Origin: DATARH01 sp963712835
GTDB taxonomy: Bacteria; Pseudomonadota; Alphaproteobacteria; ATCC43930; CGMCC-115725
NCBI GenBank assembly: GCA_963712835.1
Contig: CAVQJJ010000002.1
Location: 744,001 to 808,000, forward strand
Direction of reading: 5' to 3'
DNA length: 64,000 nt
Both the position numbers and the translations under genes were made by a program. Numbering within the stretch: position 1 is the first letter of the stretch; the number at the start of each line of letters is the position of its first letter. Of the stretch, positions 55,293 to 63,201 are shown in pieces. The notes under the pieces were generated by a model, which worked only from the letters and a program-made list of their open reading frames with translations, ran no database searches and was not told the origin of the DNA.

Positions 55293-56735
55293 ATGGCGGC
55301 CGAAGCAAGGATTTTGGCGATGGACCACGTACAGCTTCTCGACCGCTTGCGCCAACGCCTCGGCCCCGCCGGCATCCTCACCGATCCCGTCGATACAGAC
55401 CCCTATTGCGAGGATTGGCGGCGGCTTTATCACGGCCGCACACCGGCCGTGCTGCGCCCGGCGAACAGCGCGGAAGTCGCCGACGCGGTGCGACTTTGCG
55501 CCGAGGCCGGCGCGCCGATCGTGCCGCAAGGCGGCAACACTTCGATGGTCGGCGGCGCCGCGGTCAGCGAGGACGGCTCGCAACTCATCCTGTCCCTCAC
55601 GCGCATGAACCGGGTGCGCGGGATCGACCCGGTCGACATGACCATGGAGATCGAGGCAGGGGTCACCCTGAAGGGCGCGCAGAACGCCGCGGAAGAAGCC
55701 GGCTGCCTGCTGCCGCTGTCGATCAGCTCCGAAGGCTCGGCGCAAATCGGCGGCGTACTCGCGACCAATGCCGGCGGCAACAATACGGTGCGTTACGGCA
55801 ACGCCCGCGACCTCACGCTCGGGCTCGAGGTCGTGCTGCCCGACGGCGCGGTGTGGAACGGCCTGCGCCGCCTGCACAAGGATAATACCGGCTACTGCCT
55901 GCGCCAGCTGTTTGTCGGCAGCGAGGGCACGCTCGGCATCATCACCGCCGCGGTGCTGAAGCTCTTTCCGCGGCCGCGCGAGGTCGAGGTGGCGCTTTGC
56001 GCGGTGGCTTCGCCAGAGGCGGCGCTACAGCTCTTTCAAGCCTGCCAACAGCAGGACCCGGCGGCGATTCAGGCTTTTGAATACATGTCGGGCGCCGGGA
56101 TGGCGCTGGTCGAACGCTTTATTCCCGACGCAAAGCCCCCGCTCGCCGCCCCGGCCGCGCATTACGTGCTCCTCGAACTCGCGACGCCGCGCCAGGGCGC
56201 CGGCTTGCGCGCCGCGCTCGAAGAGCTGCTCGCGTCGGCGATGGAGCAGGGCATCGTCGCCGACGCGGTGATCGCGGAGAGCGGACCGCAGCGCGCCGCG
56301 ATCTGGAAGCTGCGCGAGGAGCATTCCGAGGCGCAGAAGCGCGCCGGCGCCTCGGTCAAGAACGACATCTCGGTGCCGGTGTCGCGCGTCCCCGAACTGA
56401 TACGCCGTGCGACCATGGAATGCGAGCGGCTCATCCCCGGCATACGCTGCGTGCCGTTCGGCCATCTCGGCGACGGTAACATCCACTTCAACCTGGTGCA
56501 GCCCGAGGGCGCCGACGGCGCGGTCTTTATGGCGCGCGACCACGAGCTGATGGACGCGGTCAACGCGATCGTCCGCGATCTCGACGGCAGCTTTTCGGCC
56601 GAGCACGGCATCGGGCCTTTGAAGGCCTACATGATGCCCGAGTGGCGCGGCGGCGCCGAGCTCGACCTCATGCGAAAGATCAAGGCGGCGATCGACCCGG
56701 CCGGCCTGCTCAATCCGGGGAAGATGCTGCCATAA
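55293..56735 (+). CDS. FAD-binding oxidoreductase (GlcD/D-lactate dehydrogenase type)
   Basis: The 480-residue flavoprotein has a PCMH FAD domain: PIVPQGGNTSMVGGAAVSED, SISSEGSAQIGGVLATNAGG and RQLFVGSEGTLGIITAAVLK. The FAD-linked oxidase C-terminal domain has RCVPFGHLGDGNIHFNLVQP and FSAEHGIGPLK. It oxidises a 2-hydroxy acid such as glycolate, D-lactate or D-2-hydroxyglutarate. ATG 55293 has GAGG upstream. A transporter gene follows, fitting uptake and oxidation of the same acid. Confidence 0.93.
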   Translation: MAAEARILAMDHVQLLDRLRQRLGPAGILTDPVDTDPYCEDWRRLYHGRTPAVLRPANSAEVADAVRLCAEAGAPIVPQGGNTSMVGGAAVSEDGSQLILSLTRMNRVRGIDPVDMTMEIEAGVTLKGAQNAAEEAGCLLPLSISSEGSAQIGGVLATNAGGNNTVRYGNARDLTLGLEVVLPDGAVWNGLRRLHKDNTGYCLRQLFVGSEGTLGIITAAVLKLFPRPREVEVALCAVASPEAALQLFQACQQQDPAAIQAFEYMSGAGMALVERFIPDAKPPLAAPAAHYVLLELATPRQGAGLRAALEELLASAMEQGIVADAVIAESGPQRAAIWKLREEHSEAQKRAGASVKNDISVPVSRVPELIRRATMECERLIPGIRCVPFGHLGDGNIHFNLVQPEGADGAVFMARDHELMDAVNAIVRDLDGSFSAEHGIGPLKAYMMPEWRGGAELDLMRKIKAAIDPAGLLNPGKMLP

Positions 56736-56834
56736 TCGTCATCCGGTGAAGGTGGGGCATCTCGGCCCAGGTTTCTTTGGACCGGCTTTTGCATGATCTT
56801 TGAGCGGTTCCACTCCGATCCGACAGGAAGCCTC

Positions 56835-58076
56835 ATGAGCGCCGACACCGAAACCTTGGGTGAGGGCACGATTACCGCACCGGCGGCGCGCTGGGTACAG
56901 CTTGCGCTTGGCCTCGTTTGCATGATGGCGATCTCGAGCCCGCAATATGTCTGGGCGCTGTTCACCAAGCCGCTGGGCGCCGCGCTCGCGGTCACGCCTG
57001 CGGCGCTGCAGGTGACGTTTTCGCTGCTGATCGTGCTGCAGACCTTCTTCTCGCCGTTGCAAGGCTGGCTGGTCGATCGGTTCGGGCCGCGCCTGCTGAT
57101 CGCCGCCGGCGGGCTTCTGTCCGGGCTGGGCTGGGTTTGTGCTTCCTATGCAACCTCGCTTTCGGGGCTCTATCTGAGCTACGGGATCGTCTGTGGGGTC
57201 GGCACTGGCATCGTCTATGTCGGGGTGGTGGGACAGATGGTGCGCTGGTTCCCGGATGCGCGCGGTTTTGCCGCCGGGATGGTTGCGGCCGGCTACGGCG
57301 TGGGCGCGATCCTGACAACATTTCCGATCAGCGCCAGCATCGCTGACGCGGGCTACCAGACGACGCTGCTGCGCTACGGAATCATTTTCGCCGTGATCGG
57401 CGTTGCTGCTGCTTTGGGCCTGCGCCCGCCGCCCGCGACAACGGCCGCTAAAGCTGCCGATACGGTAGGCGTCGGCAGCGCGACGATGCTGAAGAGCCCG
57501 ATCTTCTGGCTGATGTTCGTGATGATGAGCCTGATGTCGACCTCGGGGCTCATGGTCATCTCGCAGATCGGCAATTTGGCCGCCGATTACGGCATCGCCA
57601 AGCTGACGGTCTGGGGGATGGCGGCGCTGCCGCTGGCGCTGACCATCGACCGTTTCACCAACGGGCTGACGCGGCCGTTTTTCGGCTGGCTATCCGACCG
57701 CATCGGCCGCGAGAACACGATGTTCCTTGCGTTCTCGCTCGAAGCCATCGCGATGCTCCTGTGGCTGATGATCATCACCGACCCGTTATGGTTCGCGCTT
57801 TTGTCCGGCGTCGTGTTTTTCGGCTGGGGGGAGATCTTCTCGCTGTTCCCGTCGACCCTGACCGACACGTTCGGCCCGCGCAACGCGACGCAGAATTACG
57901 GCTTCCTCTATATCGCGCAGGGCATCGGCTCGATTTTTGGCGGCCCACTCGCCGCCTTGCTGCATCAGGGCACTGGCAGCTGGGCGGCGGTTTTCGCCGT
58001 GTGCATCGCCTCGGACCTGACCGCCGGGCTGCTCGCGCTGTTCGTGTTGAAGCCGCTGCGCGCCGCGCGCGCTTAA
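56835..58076 (+). CDS. MFS transporter, oxalate/formate antiporter-like
   Basis: The 413-residue, 12-helix protein has WALFTKPLGAALAVTPAALQ, LVDRFGPRLLIAAGGLLSGL, GVGTGIVYVGVVGQMVRWFP and DRFTNGLTRPFFGWLSDRIG, as in the OxlT/monocarboxylate branch. ATG 56835 has AGGAAG four bases upstream. The upstream FAD oxidase gene suggests the substrate is a small carboxylate. It overlaps convergent moeA by 4 bases. Confidence 0.9.
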   Translation: MSADTETLGEGTITAPAARWVQLALGLVCMMAISSPQYVWALFTKPLGAALAVTPAALQVTFSLLIVLQTFFSPLQGWLVDRFGPRLLIAAGGLLSGLGWVCASYATSLSGLYLSYGIVCGVGTGIVYVGVVGQMVRWFPDARGFAAGMVAAGYGVGAILTTFPISASIADAGYQTTLLRYGIIFAVIGVAAALGLRPPPATTAAKAADTVGVGSATMLKSPIFWLMFVMMSLMSTSGLMVISQIGNLAADYGIAKLTVWGMAALPLALTIDRFTNGLTRPFFGWLSDRIGRENTMFLAFSLEAIAMLLWLMIITDPLWFALLSGVVFFGWGEIFSLFPSTLTDTFGPRNATQNYGFLYIAQGIGSIFGGPLAALLHQGTGSWAAVFAVCIASDLTAGLLALFVLKPLRAARA

Positions 58077-59287
58077 AGCGGCCAGGCGCCGCCGGGGAAG
58101 GTGACGATCGGCACCATCGCTCCGGCCTCGACGGCCGGCGCGTGCGGTGGGCGGATCACCAGGCAGTCGGATGAGGCGAGCGGCCGCATCATCGATGAAT
58201 CCTGTACCGGGAACGGGGTCGCTTCGAGCACGCCGTCGGCCCCGCGCGTGAGCGTCGAGCGCAGGTAGTCCTGGCGACGGTCGTTCTGCCGCAAGTCGCG
58301 GCCGAGTCGCGCCATCTGCTGCGGCTCGGCCTTGTCGGGCAATCCGGCCAGCCGCTCCATCGCCGGTTTCAGAAACAACAGCGAGCAAACCAGTGTCGAA
58401 ACCGGGTTGCCGGGCAGCCCGATCATCGGTGTCGAGCGATAACGTCCCGACATCAGCGGCTTGCCGGGCCGCATCGCGATCTCCCAGAAATCGATCGCCA
58501 GCCCGTCTTCCGACAGCACGCCGCGCACCAGATCGTGCTCGCCAACCGACACGCCGCCGGTGCTGACAAGCAGATCGACCCCGCGCGCGCCGCTCGCGAA
58601 GGTGCGCAGCGCGTCGGCGTCGTCGGGCGCGTTGCCGAGGCTCACCGGCACGCCGCCGCATGCCGTGACGAACGCCGCCAGCGCCAGCGCATTCGAGCTG
58701 ACGATCTGGTGCGGCCCGATCGGCTCGCCCGGCATCACCACCTCATCGCCGGTCGAAAGGATGCCGACCATCGGCCGCCGGTGCACGAACAGCCACGGCC
58801 GGTTCATCGCCGCGGCAAGCCCGATATGGCGCGGTGAGAGGCGCGTGCCCTTGTGCAGCAGCACGTCGCCTTCGGCGAAGTCGAGCCCGGCGCGCCGCAC
58901 ATAGGTTCCCAGTTTGGCGCCCTCGACGACGCGCACCGTGTCGCCGTCGCGCTCGGTGTCCTCCTGGATGACGATCGTGTCGGCGCCCTCGGGCAACGGC
59001 GCGCCGGTGAAGATGCGCGCCGCCTCGCCCTTGTCGAGAATGCCGGAAAACCCGGCCCCCGCTGGAATCTCTGCGATGATCCGCAAATTGACCGGGACGG
59101 TTTCGACATCCGCCGCGCGCACCGCATAGCCGTCCATCGCCGAGGCCGCAAAAGGCGGTTGGGTGCGGCGCGCGGCGATATCCCCGGCGAGCACCCGCCC
59201 AACCGCGTCCGACACCGAAACTTGCTCGGACGGCAGGGCCACGAGCGGCGACAACAGCCGCGCGAGGGCTTCTTCGACCGAAATCAT
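58073..59287 (-). CDS. moeA: Molybdopterin molybdotransferase MoeA
   Basis: MoeA inserts molybdate into adenylylated molybdopterin. The 404-residue product has SAMDGYAVRAADVETVPVNL, GAPLPEGADTIVIQEDTERD, VGILSTGDEVVMPGEPI, LVSTGGVSVGEHDLVRGVL and IGLPGNPVSTLVCSLLFLKP. It lies 139 bases downstream of the TrpC-MoaC gene, in the usual alphaproteobacterial trpD-trpC-moaC-moeA order. Confidence 0.95.
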   Translation of the reverse strand: MISVEEALARLLSPLVALPSEQVSVSDAVGRVLAGDIAARRTQPPFAASAMDGYAVRAADVETVPVNLRIIAEIPAGAGFSGILDKGEAARIFTGAPLPEGADTIVIQEDTERDGDTVRVVEGAKLGTYVRRAGLDFAEGDVLLHKGTRLSPRHIGLAAAMNRPWLFVHRRPMVGILSTGDEVVMPGEPIGPHQIVSSNALALAAFVTACGGVPVSLGNAPDDADALRTFASGARGVDLLVSTGGVSVGEHDLVRGVLSEDGLAIDFWEIAMRPGKPLMSGRYRSTPMIGLPGNPVSTLVCSLLFLKPAMERLAGLPDKAEPQQMARLGRDLRQNDRRQDYLRSTLTRGADGVLEATPFPVQDSSMMRPLASSDCLVIRPPHAPAVEAGAMVPIVTFPGGAWPL

Positions 59288-59299
59288 ACTTCAACTCCT

Positions 59300-59420
59300 T
59301 CCTTCGCCTTTCCCGCGAAAGCGGGAACCCCGGGCGACCGCCCCGTCGCTCGCCCCTGGCCCCCCGCCGGAGTTTATCCTCGGGCCGCGCTGCGCGCAGA
59401 CCCGGGGACGGGGACGACGA
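59300..59420. repeat. Palindromic repeat between moeA and trpC-moaC
   Basis: TTTCCCGCGAAAGCGGGAA, GGCGACCG and TCGCTCGCCCCTGG resemble parts of repeat copies A and B (12.8 and 43.8 kb). A third, diverged relative of the same family; it separates moeA from the fusion gene and may act as an mRNA processing or termination signal. Confidence 0.55.
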
Positions 59421-59426
59421 AAATAG

Positions 59427-60701
59427 TTACGACGCGACGAAATCGCCCGACTTGCCGCCCGATTTGCGCAGCAAACGCAGGTCGGTGACGGTCATTCCGC
59501 GGTCGATCGCTTTGCACATGTCATAAATAGTGAGCGCCGCGACGCTTGCCGCGGTCAGCGCCTCCATCTCGACCCCGGTGCGGCCCTTGAGCCGGCATGT
59601 CGCGGTGATCTCGACCGAAGAAGTGGCGCGGACGCAGACCAGCTCGACCTCGACCGAAGTCAACGCCAGCGGGTGGCACAGCGGTATCAAATCCGCGGTC
59701 TTTTTCGCCGCCATGATGCCGGCGATCCGGGCGACCTGCAGCACATCCCCCTTGGCGATGTCGCCCGCCTGGATGCGCGCCAGCGTCTCGGGCTTCATGG
59801 CGACCCGAGCGCCGGCGACCGCCACCCGCTCGGTCTCGTCCTTGGCCGATACATCGACCATGCGCGCGCGGCCTTCGGTGTCGACATGGCTGAGATCGGG
59901 GAGGCGCAACAGCATGCGGGTCGCCGCGGCGACATCCTTCTCGCGCATCAGCAACTCGCCGACGAGGAAACAGCGCGCGTTCACCGCCGCCAGCCGGTCG
60001 AGGTCGGCGGGCGTGTTGAGCCCGCTTTCGCCGACCGCGATGCGGTCGTGCGGCACCAGCGGCGCCAGCGCCTCGGCGGTCTTGAGATCGACCTTCAGCG
60101 TCTTGAGGTCGCGGTTGTTGATGCCGATCAGGCTTGCATCGAGCCTCAAGGCGCGATCGAGCTCGGCGCGGTCGTGCACCTCGACCAGTACATCCATGCC
60201 GAGCGCCTTGGCTTCATCGGCGAAATCGCGCGCCTCACTGTCGTCGAGGCACGCCATGATCAAGAGGATGCAGTCGGCGCCGAGGGCGCGGCTCTCCAGC
60301 ACCTGGTAGTGGTCGACGATGAAATCCTTGCGCAATACGGGAAGCCCGACAGCTTTGCGCGCCGCGACCAGATACTCGTCGCGTCCCTGGAAATACGGCT
60401 CGTCGGTCAGCACCGAGAGACATGTTGCTCCGCCCGCTTCATAGGCGCGGGCGAGGGCAGGGGGATCAAAATCCGCGCGGATCAGCCCCTTGCTGGGCGA
60501 GGCCTTCTTGATCTCGGCGATGAGGCCGTAATTCCCCGCGCCGACCTTGCGCGCCAGCGCATCGGCGAAGCCGCGCGGCGGCGGCGCGTTATCGATGCGC
60601 TTCAGCAGCGTCGGCACCGGCATCTCGCGCTTCTTCGCTGCGACATGCTCGCGCTTGCGGTCGCAGATCTCCGTAAGGACGTTGTCTTCGCGCGCGGTCA
60701 C
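59427..60701 (-). CDS. trpC-moaC: Indole-3-glycerol phosphate synthase fused to MoaC
   Basis: One 424-residue reading frame contains full-length TrpC (about residues 1-265: IAEIKKASPSKGLIRADFDP, LRKDFIVDHYQVLESRALGA, IGINNRDLKTLKVDLKTAE, AVGESGLNTPADLDRL) and then full-length MoaC (about residues 267-424: LPDLSHVDTEGRARMVDVSA, ADLIPLCHPLALTSVEVEL, GVEMEALTAASVAALTIYDM, KAIDRGMTVTD). These normally are separate adjacent genes. No stop or frame change occurs at the junction near 59900. GTG 60701 overlaps the trpD stop. An internal ATG at 59915 might allow separate MoaC. Confidence 0.9.
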   Translation of the reverse strand: MTAREDNVLTEICDRKREHVAAKKREMPVPTLLKRIDNAPPPRGFADALARKVGAGNYGLIAEIKKASPSKGLIRADFDPPALARAYEAGGATCLSVLTDEPYFQGRDEYLVAARKAVGLPVLRKDFIVDHYQVLESRALGADCILLIMACLDDSEARDFADEAKALGMDVLVEVHDRAELDRALRLDASLIGINNRDLKTLKVDLKTAEALAPLVPHDRIAVGESGLNTPADLDRLAAVNARCFLVGELLMREKDVAAATRMLLRLPDLSHVDTEGRARMVDVSAKDETERVAVAGARVAMKPETLARIQAGDIAKGDVLQVARIAGIMAAKKTADLIPLCHPLALTSVEVELVCVRATSSVEITATCRLKGRTGVEMEALTAASVAALTIYDMCKAIDRGMTVTDLRLLRKSGGKSGDFVAS

Positions 60702-61708
60702 TTGTTGGTCTCCGCGATCAGCCGCGCCAGCACCTCCGCCGCCTTGCCGCTGTCGATCGTGTCGGCGGCAAGCGCCGCGCCCTCCCGCAAATCCGCCGCG
60801 CGGCCGGCGATGACGAGCGTCGCTCCGGCGTTGAGCAGCACGATGTCCCGCAGCTTGCCTTTTTCGCCCGCCAGCACGCCGCGCATCAGCGCCGCGTTGT
60901 GCGCCGGATCGCCCCCCTTGAGGTCGTCGAGCGTCGCGCGCTCGATGCCGGCGTCCTCCGGCGCCACCTCGAAGCTGCGCACCTTGCCGTCCTTGAATTC
61001 CGCGATGGTCGTCGTGCCGGCGGTGGTGATCTCGTCGAGGCCCGAGCCGTGCACCACCCAGGCATGCTCGGCGCCAAGCCGGCCCAGTACCTCAGCCATC
61101 GGCACCACCCATTGCGGCGCGAACACCCCGACCAGCAGGCGCTTGGCGCCCGCCGGGTTCGACAGTGGGCCCAGAATATTGAAGATCGTCCGCGTGCCGA
61201 GTTCGACGCGGGTCGGGCCGACATGGCGCATGGCGCCGTGATGACGCGGCGCCATCAGAAAGCAGATGCCGACCTCCCACAAGCAGCGCTGCACAATCGC
61301 CATTTCGCACTCGATATTGACGCCGAGCGCGGTCAGCACGTCGGCCGCGCCAGACTTCGACGAGAACGCGCGATTGCCATGCTTGGCGACCGGCACGCCG
61401 GCGCCGGCCACCACAAGCCCGGTCGCGGTCGAGATGTTGAATGTGCCCGATGCGTCGCCGCCGGTGCCGACCGTGTCGATCGTGCCTGGCGGCGCGTCGA
61501 TCGTCAGCGCCTTCGAGCGCATGATCCGCGCCGCGCCGGTGATCTCGTCGACCGTCTCGCCGCGCACCCGCATGCCCATCAACAGCCCGCCCATCTGCGA
61601 TGGCGTGGCGTTGCCGGACATGATGATCTCGAAGGCCTCCTCGGCCTCCGCCTCGCTCAGCCGCTCGCCGGCGGCGACGCGGGCGATCAGCGGGCGCAGG
61701 TCGCTCAC
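60698..61708 (-). CDS. trpD: Anthranilate phosphoribosyltransferase
   Basis: TrpD joins anthranilate to PRPP in tryptophan synthesis. The 336-residue product has the signature DTVGTGGDASGTFNISTATG, the anthranilate-site KHGNRAFSSKSGAADVLTAL and FNILGPLSNPAGAKRLLVGV. ATG 61708. Its stop overlaps the TrpC-MoaC start, so the two are coupled. Confidence 0.96.
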   Translation of the reverse strand: MSDLRPLIARVAAGERLSEAEAEEAFEIIMSGNATPSQMGGLLMGMRVRGETVDEITGAARIMRSKALTIDAPPGTIDTVGTGGDASGTFNISTATGLVVAGAGVPVAKHGNRAFSSKSGAADVLTALGVNIECEMAIVQRCLWEVGICFLMAPRHHGAMRHVGPTRVELGTRTIFNILGPLSNPAGAKRLLVGVFAPQWVVPMAEVLGRLGAEHAWVVHGSGLDEITTAGTTTIAEFKDGKVRSFEVAPEDAGIERATLDDLKGGDPAHNAALMRGVLAGEKGKLRDIVLLNAGATLVIAGRAADLREGAALAADTIDSGKAAEVLARLIAETNK

Positions 61709-61830
61709 GGCTGGCCGTCCTTCGCTTCGACAGACATGCTTTGCAACCGCTCTCGATCCAAAAGGTAATGTTTCTTATATCACTTCGCCATTCGCTATCA
61801 TTCAACTCGTCATCGGGGAGGGACGGCGGC

Positions 61831-62436
61831 GTGGCCCGGAGAAGCATGACCGCGGGTTACGCCTGGCAGGCGCCGGATCTTTTGCGCCGGTACGAAAGCA
61901 TCACCTTCGCCGCCGCGCATCGCGCCATCCTGCACCTCATCCCGCGCGAGCCGAGCGACGTTGTCGATATCGGGGCCGGGACGGGGCGGGATGCGGCCGC
62001 TTTCGCCGGGATGGGCCATCGCGTCGTCGCGGTCGAGCCGACGGCCGAAATGCGGCTTGGCGCGATGAGGCTGCATCCATCGCCGCGGATCGAATGGCTC
62101 GACGACAGCCTCCCCGACCTGACGCTGCTGACGGCGCGGCGGGAGACCTACGATCTGGTCATGCTGACCGCGGTATGGATGCATCTCGACAAGAAACAGC
62201 GGCGGCGCGCTATGACGAAAGTATCGTCGCTGGTGCGGACTGGCGGAATGATGTCGCTGACGCTGCGTCATGGGCCGGTTCCCGCCGGACGGCGGATGTT
62301 CGCAGTCTCGGCCGAGGAAACCGTCGGGCTGGCGGCGGCTCGGGGGCTGAGGGTCGCGCTGGAGCTGGAAGCGCAGCCTTCGCTGGGGCAGGTTGGGGTG
62401 ACCTGGACGCGATTGGTTTTCAAGCGGGAGGGATAG
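61831..62436 (+). CDS. Class I SAM-dependent methyltransferase
   Basis: A Rossmann methyltransferase with motif I DVVDIGAGTGRDAAAFAGMG, an acidic HRVVAVEPTAEMR, and motif IV-like DLVMLTAVWMHLD. The start is GTG 61831 behind GGGGAGGGA, or ATG 61846 (MTAGYAWQAPDLL). It is divergent from trpD and its TAG directly abuts the next ATG. The methyl acceptor is unknown. Confidence 0.85.
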   Translation: MARRSMTAGYAWQAPDLLRRYESITFAAAHRAILHLIPREPSDVVDIGAGTGRDAAAFAGMGHRVVAVEPTAEMRLGAMRLHPSPRIEWLDDSLPDLTLLTARRETYDLVMLTAVWMHLDKKQRRRAMTKVSSLVRTGGMMSLTLRHGPVPAGRRMFAVSAEETVGLAAARGLRVALELEAQPSLGQVGVTWTRLVFKREG

Positions 62437-62907
62437 ATGAACCTCGAAGGCGGCTGCGCCTGCGGCGCGATCCGTTACCGGCTGACCAACAGCCCGATGA
62501 TCGTCCACGCCTGCCATTGCCGCGACTGTCAGAAGATAAGCGGCGCCGCCTTCGCGCTCAATCTGTGGATCGAGCGCAAATTCGTCGAGGCGAGCGGTGA
62601 GGCGCCGGTCGCCTTCGCGGTGCCGGCCGGCGCCAGCGGCAAGCCGCACGATGTGCTGCGCTGCGGAAAATGCGGCACTGCGCTATGGCACAAGTACCAC
62701 GCCGCGCCTGGTGACACGGTGCTGCTCTGCGCCGGCTCGCTCGACGACCCGTCGCAAGTCGCGCCGGATGTCCACATCTTCACGCGCAGCAAGCTGCCTT
62801 GGCTCGAACTGCCGAAGGACGCCCGCGTCTTCGAGGGCTACTATAAAACCGCCGAGGTCTGGTCGCCCGAAAGCCTCGAGCGCTGGAAGGCGCTTTCGCT
62901 TAAATAA
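62437..62907 (+). CDS. GFA (glutathione-dependent formaldehyde-activating)-family protein
   Basis: The 156-residue zinc protein has the GFA cysteines GGCACGAIRYRL, ACHCRDCQKISGAAF and RCGKCGTALWHKY. The family includes S-(hydroxymethyl)glutathione synthase-like proteins, but many members are not proven for that role. It starts immediately after the methyltransferase stop and is probably in one operon with it. Confidence 0.9.
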   Translation: MNLEGGCACGAIRYRLTNSPMIVHACHCRDCQKISGAAFALNLWIERKFVEASGEAPVAFAVPAGASGKPHDVLRCGKCGTALWHKYHAAPGDTVLLCAGSLDDPSQVAPDVHIFTRSKLPWLELPKDARVFEGYYKTAEVWSPESLERWKALSLK

Positions 62908-62996
62908 CTGCCGCTCCGCGACGAAAGTCGGATGCACCGATCAGCGGGCGGAAAGCTGCGGGGTTGATCCCAGCTTCGCCGGGAAGCGAATGAACG
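62908..62996. repeat. Degenerate palindromic segment before the trp promoter
   Basis: GACGAAAGTCGG and CCCAGCTTCGCCGGGAAGCG relate to the hairpins at 45.5 and 54.8 kb in inverted order. It fills the gap between the GFA gene and the trp promoter. Confidence 0.45.
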
Positions 62997-63001
62997 TCGC
63001 G

Positions 63002-63030
63002 TTGCGGCCGAGGCACTCGCCTGCTATAAC
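63002..63030 (+). promoter_or_regulatory. Promoter of the trp leader
   Basis: TTGCGG (63002-63007) and TATAAC (63025-63030) are 17 bases apart. The expected start point, about 7 bases later, coincides with the A of the leader-peptide ATG at 63037. That would make the leader mRNA leaderless, as reported for rhizobial trpL. Confidence 0.7.
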
Positions 63031-63036
63031 CCCCGC

Positions 63037-63081
63037 ATGATCGCGTTCATTCGCTCGGCACAGTGGTGGTGGCCTGTCTGA
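63037..63081 (+). CDS. trpL: trp operon leader peptide
   Basis: The 14-residue peptide MIAFIRSAQWWWPV has three consecutive Trp codons (63064-63072) that sense tryptophan by ribosome stalling. It is the same length as the rhizobial peptide, which also carries WWW. No Shine-Dalgarno precedes it, consistent with leaderless translation from the promoter just upstream. Confidence 0.88.
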   Translation: MIAFIRSAQWWWPV

Positions 63082-63083
63082 CA

Positions 63084-63139
63084 GAGGCGGCCCGTTTTGT
63101 CATGTTCCGTATAGGCCGCCTCGGAGAACCGGGCGGCCT
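63084..63139 (+). promoter_or_regulatory. trp attenuator hairpins
   Basis: Segment 1 GAGGCGGCC (63084-63092) pairs perfectly with segment 2 GGCCGCCTC (63114-63122). Segment 2, as AGGCCGCC (63113-63120), can instead pair with GGCGGCCT (63132-63139). A ribosome stalled at the Trp codons would cover segment 1 and favour the second pairing. No classical T-run follows, so the terminating structure is unclear. Confidence 0.7.
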
Positions 63140-63166
63140 TCGTCATATCTAGGGCAAGGCTCCGCA

Positions 63167-63196
63167 GGTCCCCGAGGCGGCATCTCGAAGGGGACC
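63167..63196 (+). promoter_or_regulatory. Hairpin covering the trpE ribosome-binding site
   Basis: GGTCCCC (63167-63173) pairs with GGGGACC (63190-63196), and inner GAG/CTC pairs extend it. The right arm contains most of the Shine-Dalgarno AAGGGG (63188-63193), eight bases before the trpE ATG. This could couple leader translation or RNA folding to trpE translation. Confidence 0.5.
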
Positions 63197-63201
63197 CTGA
63201 G

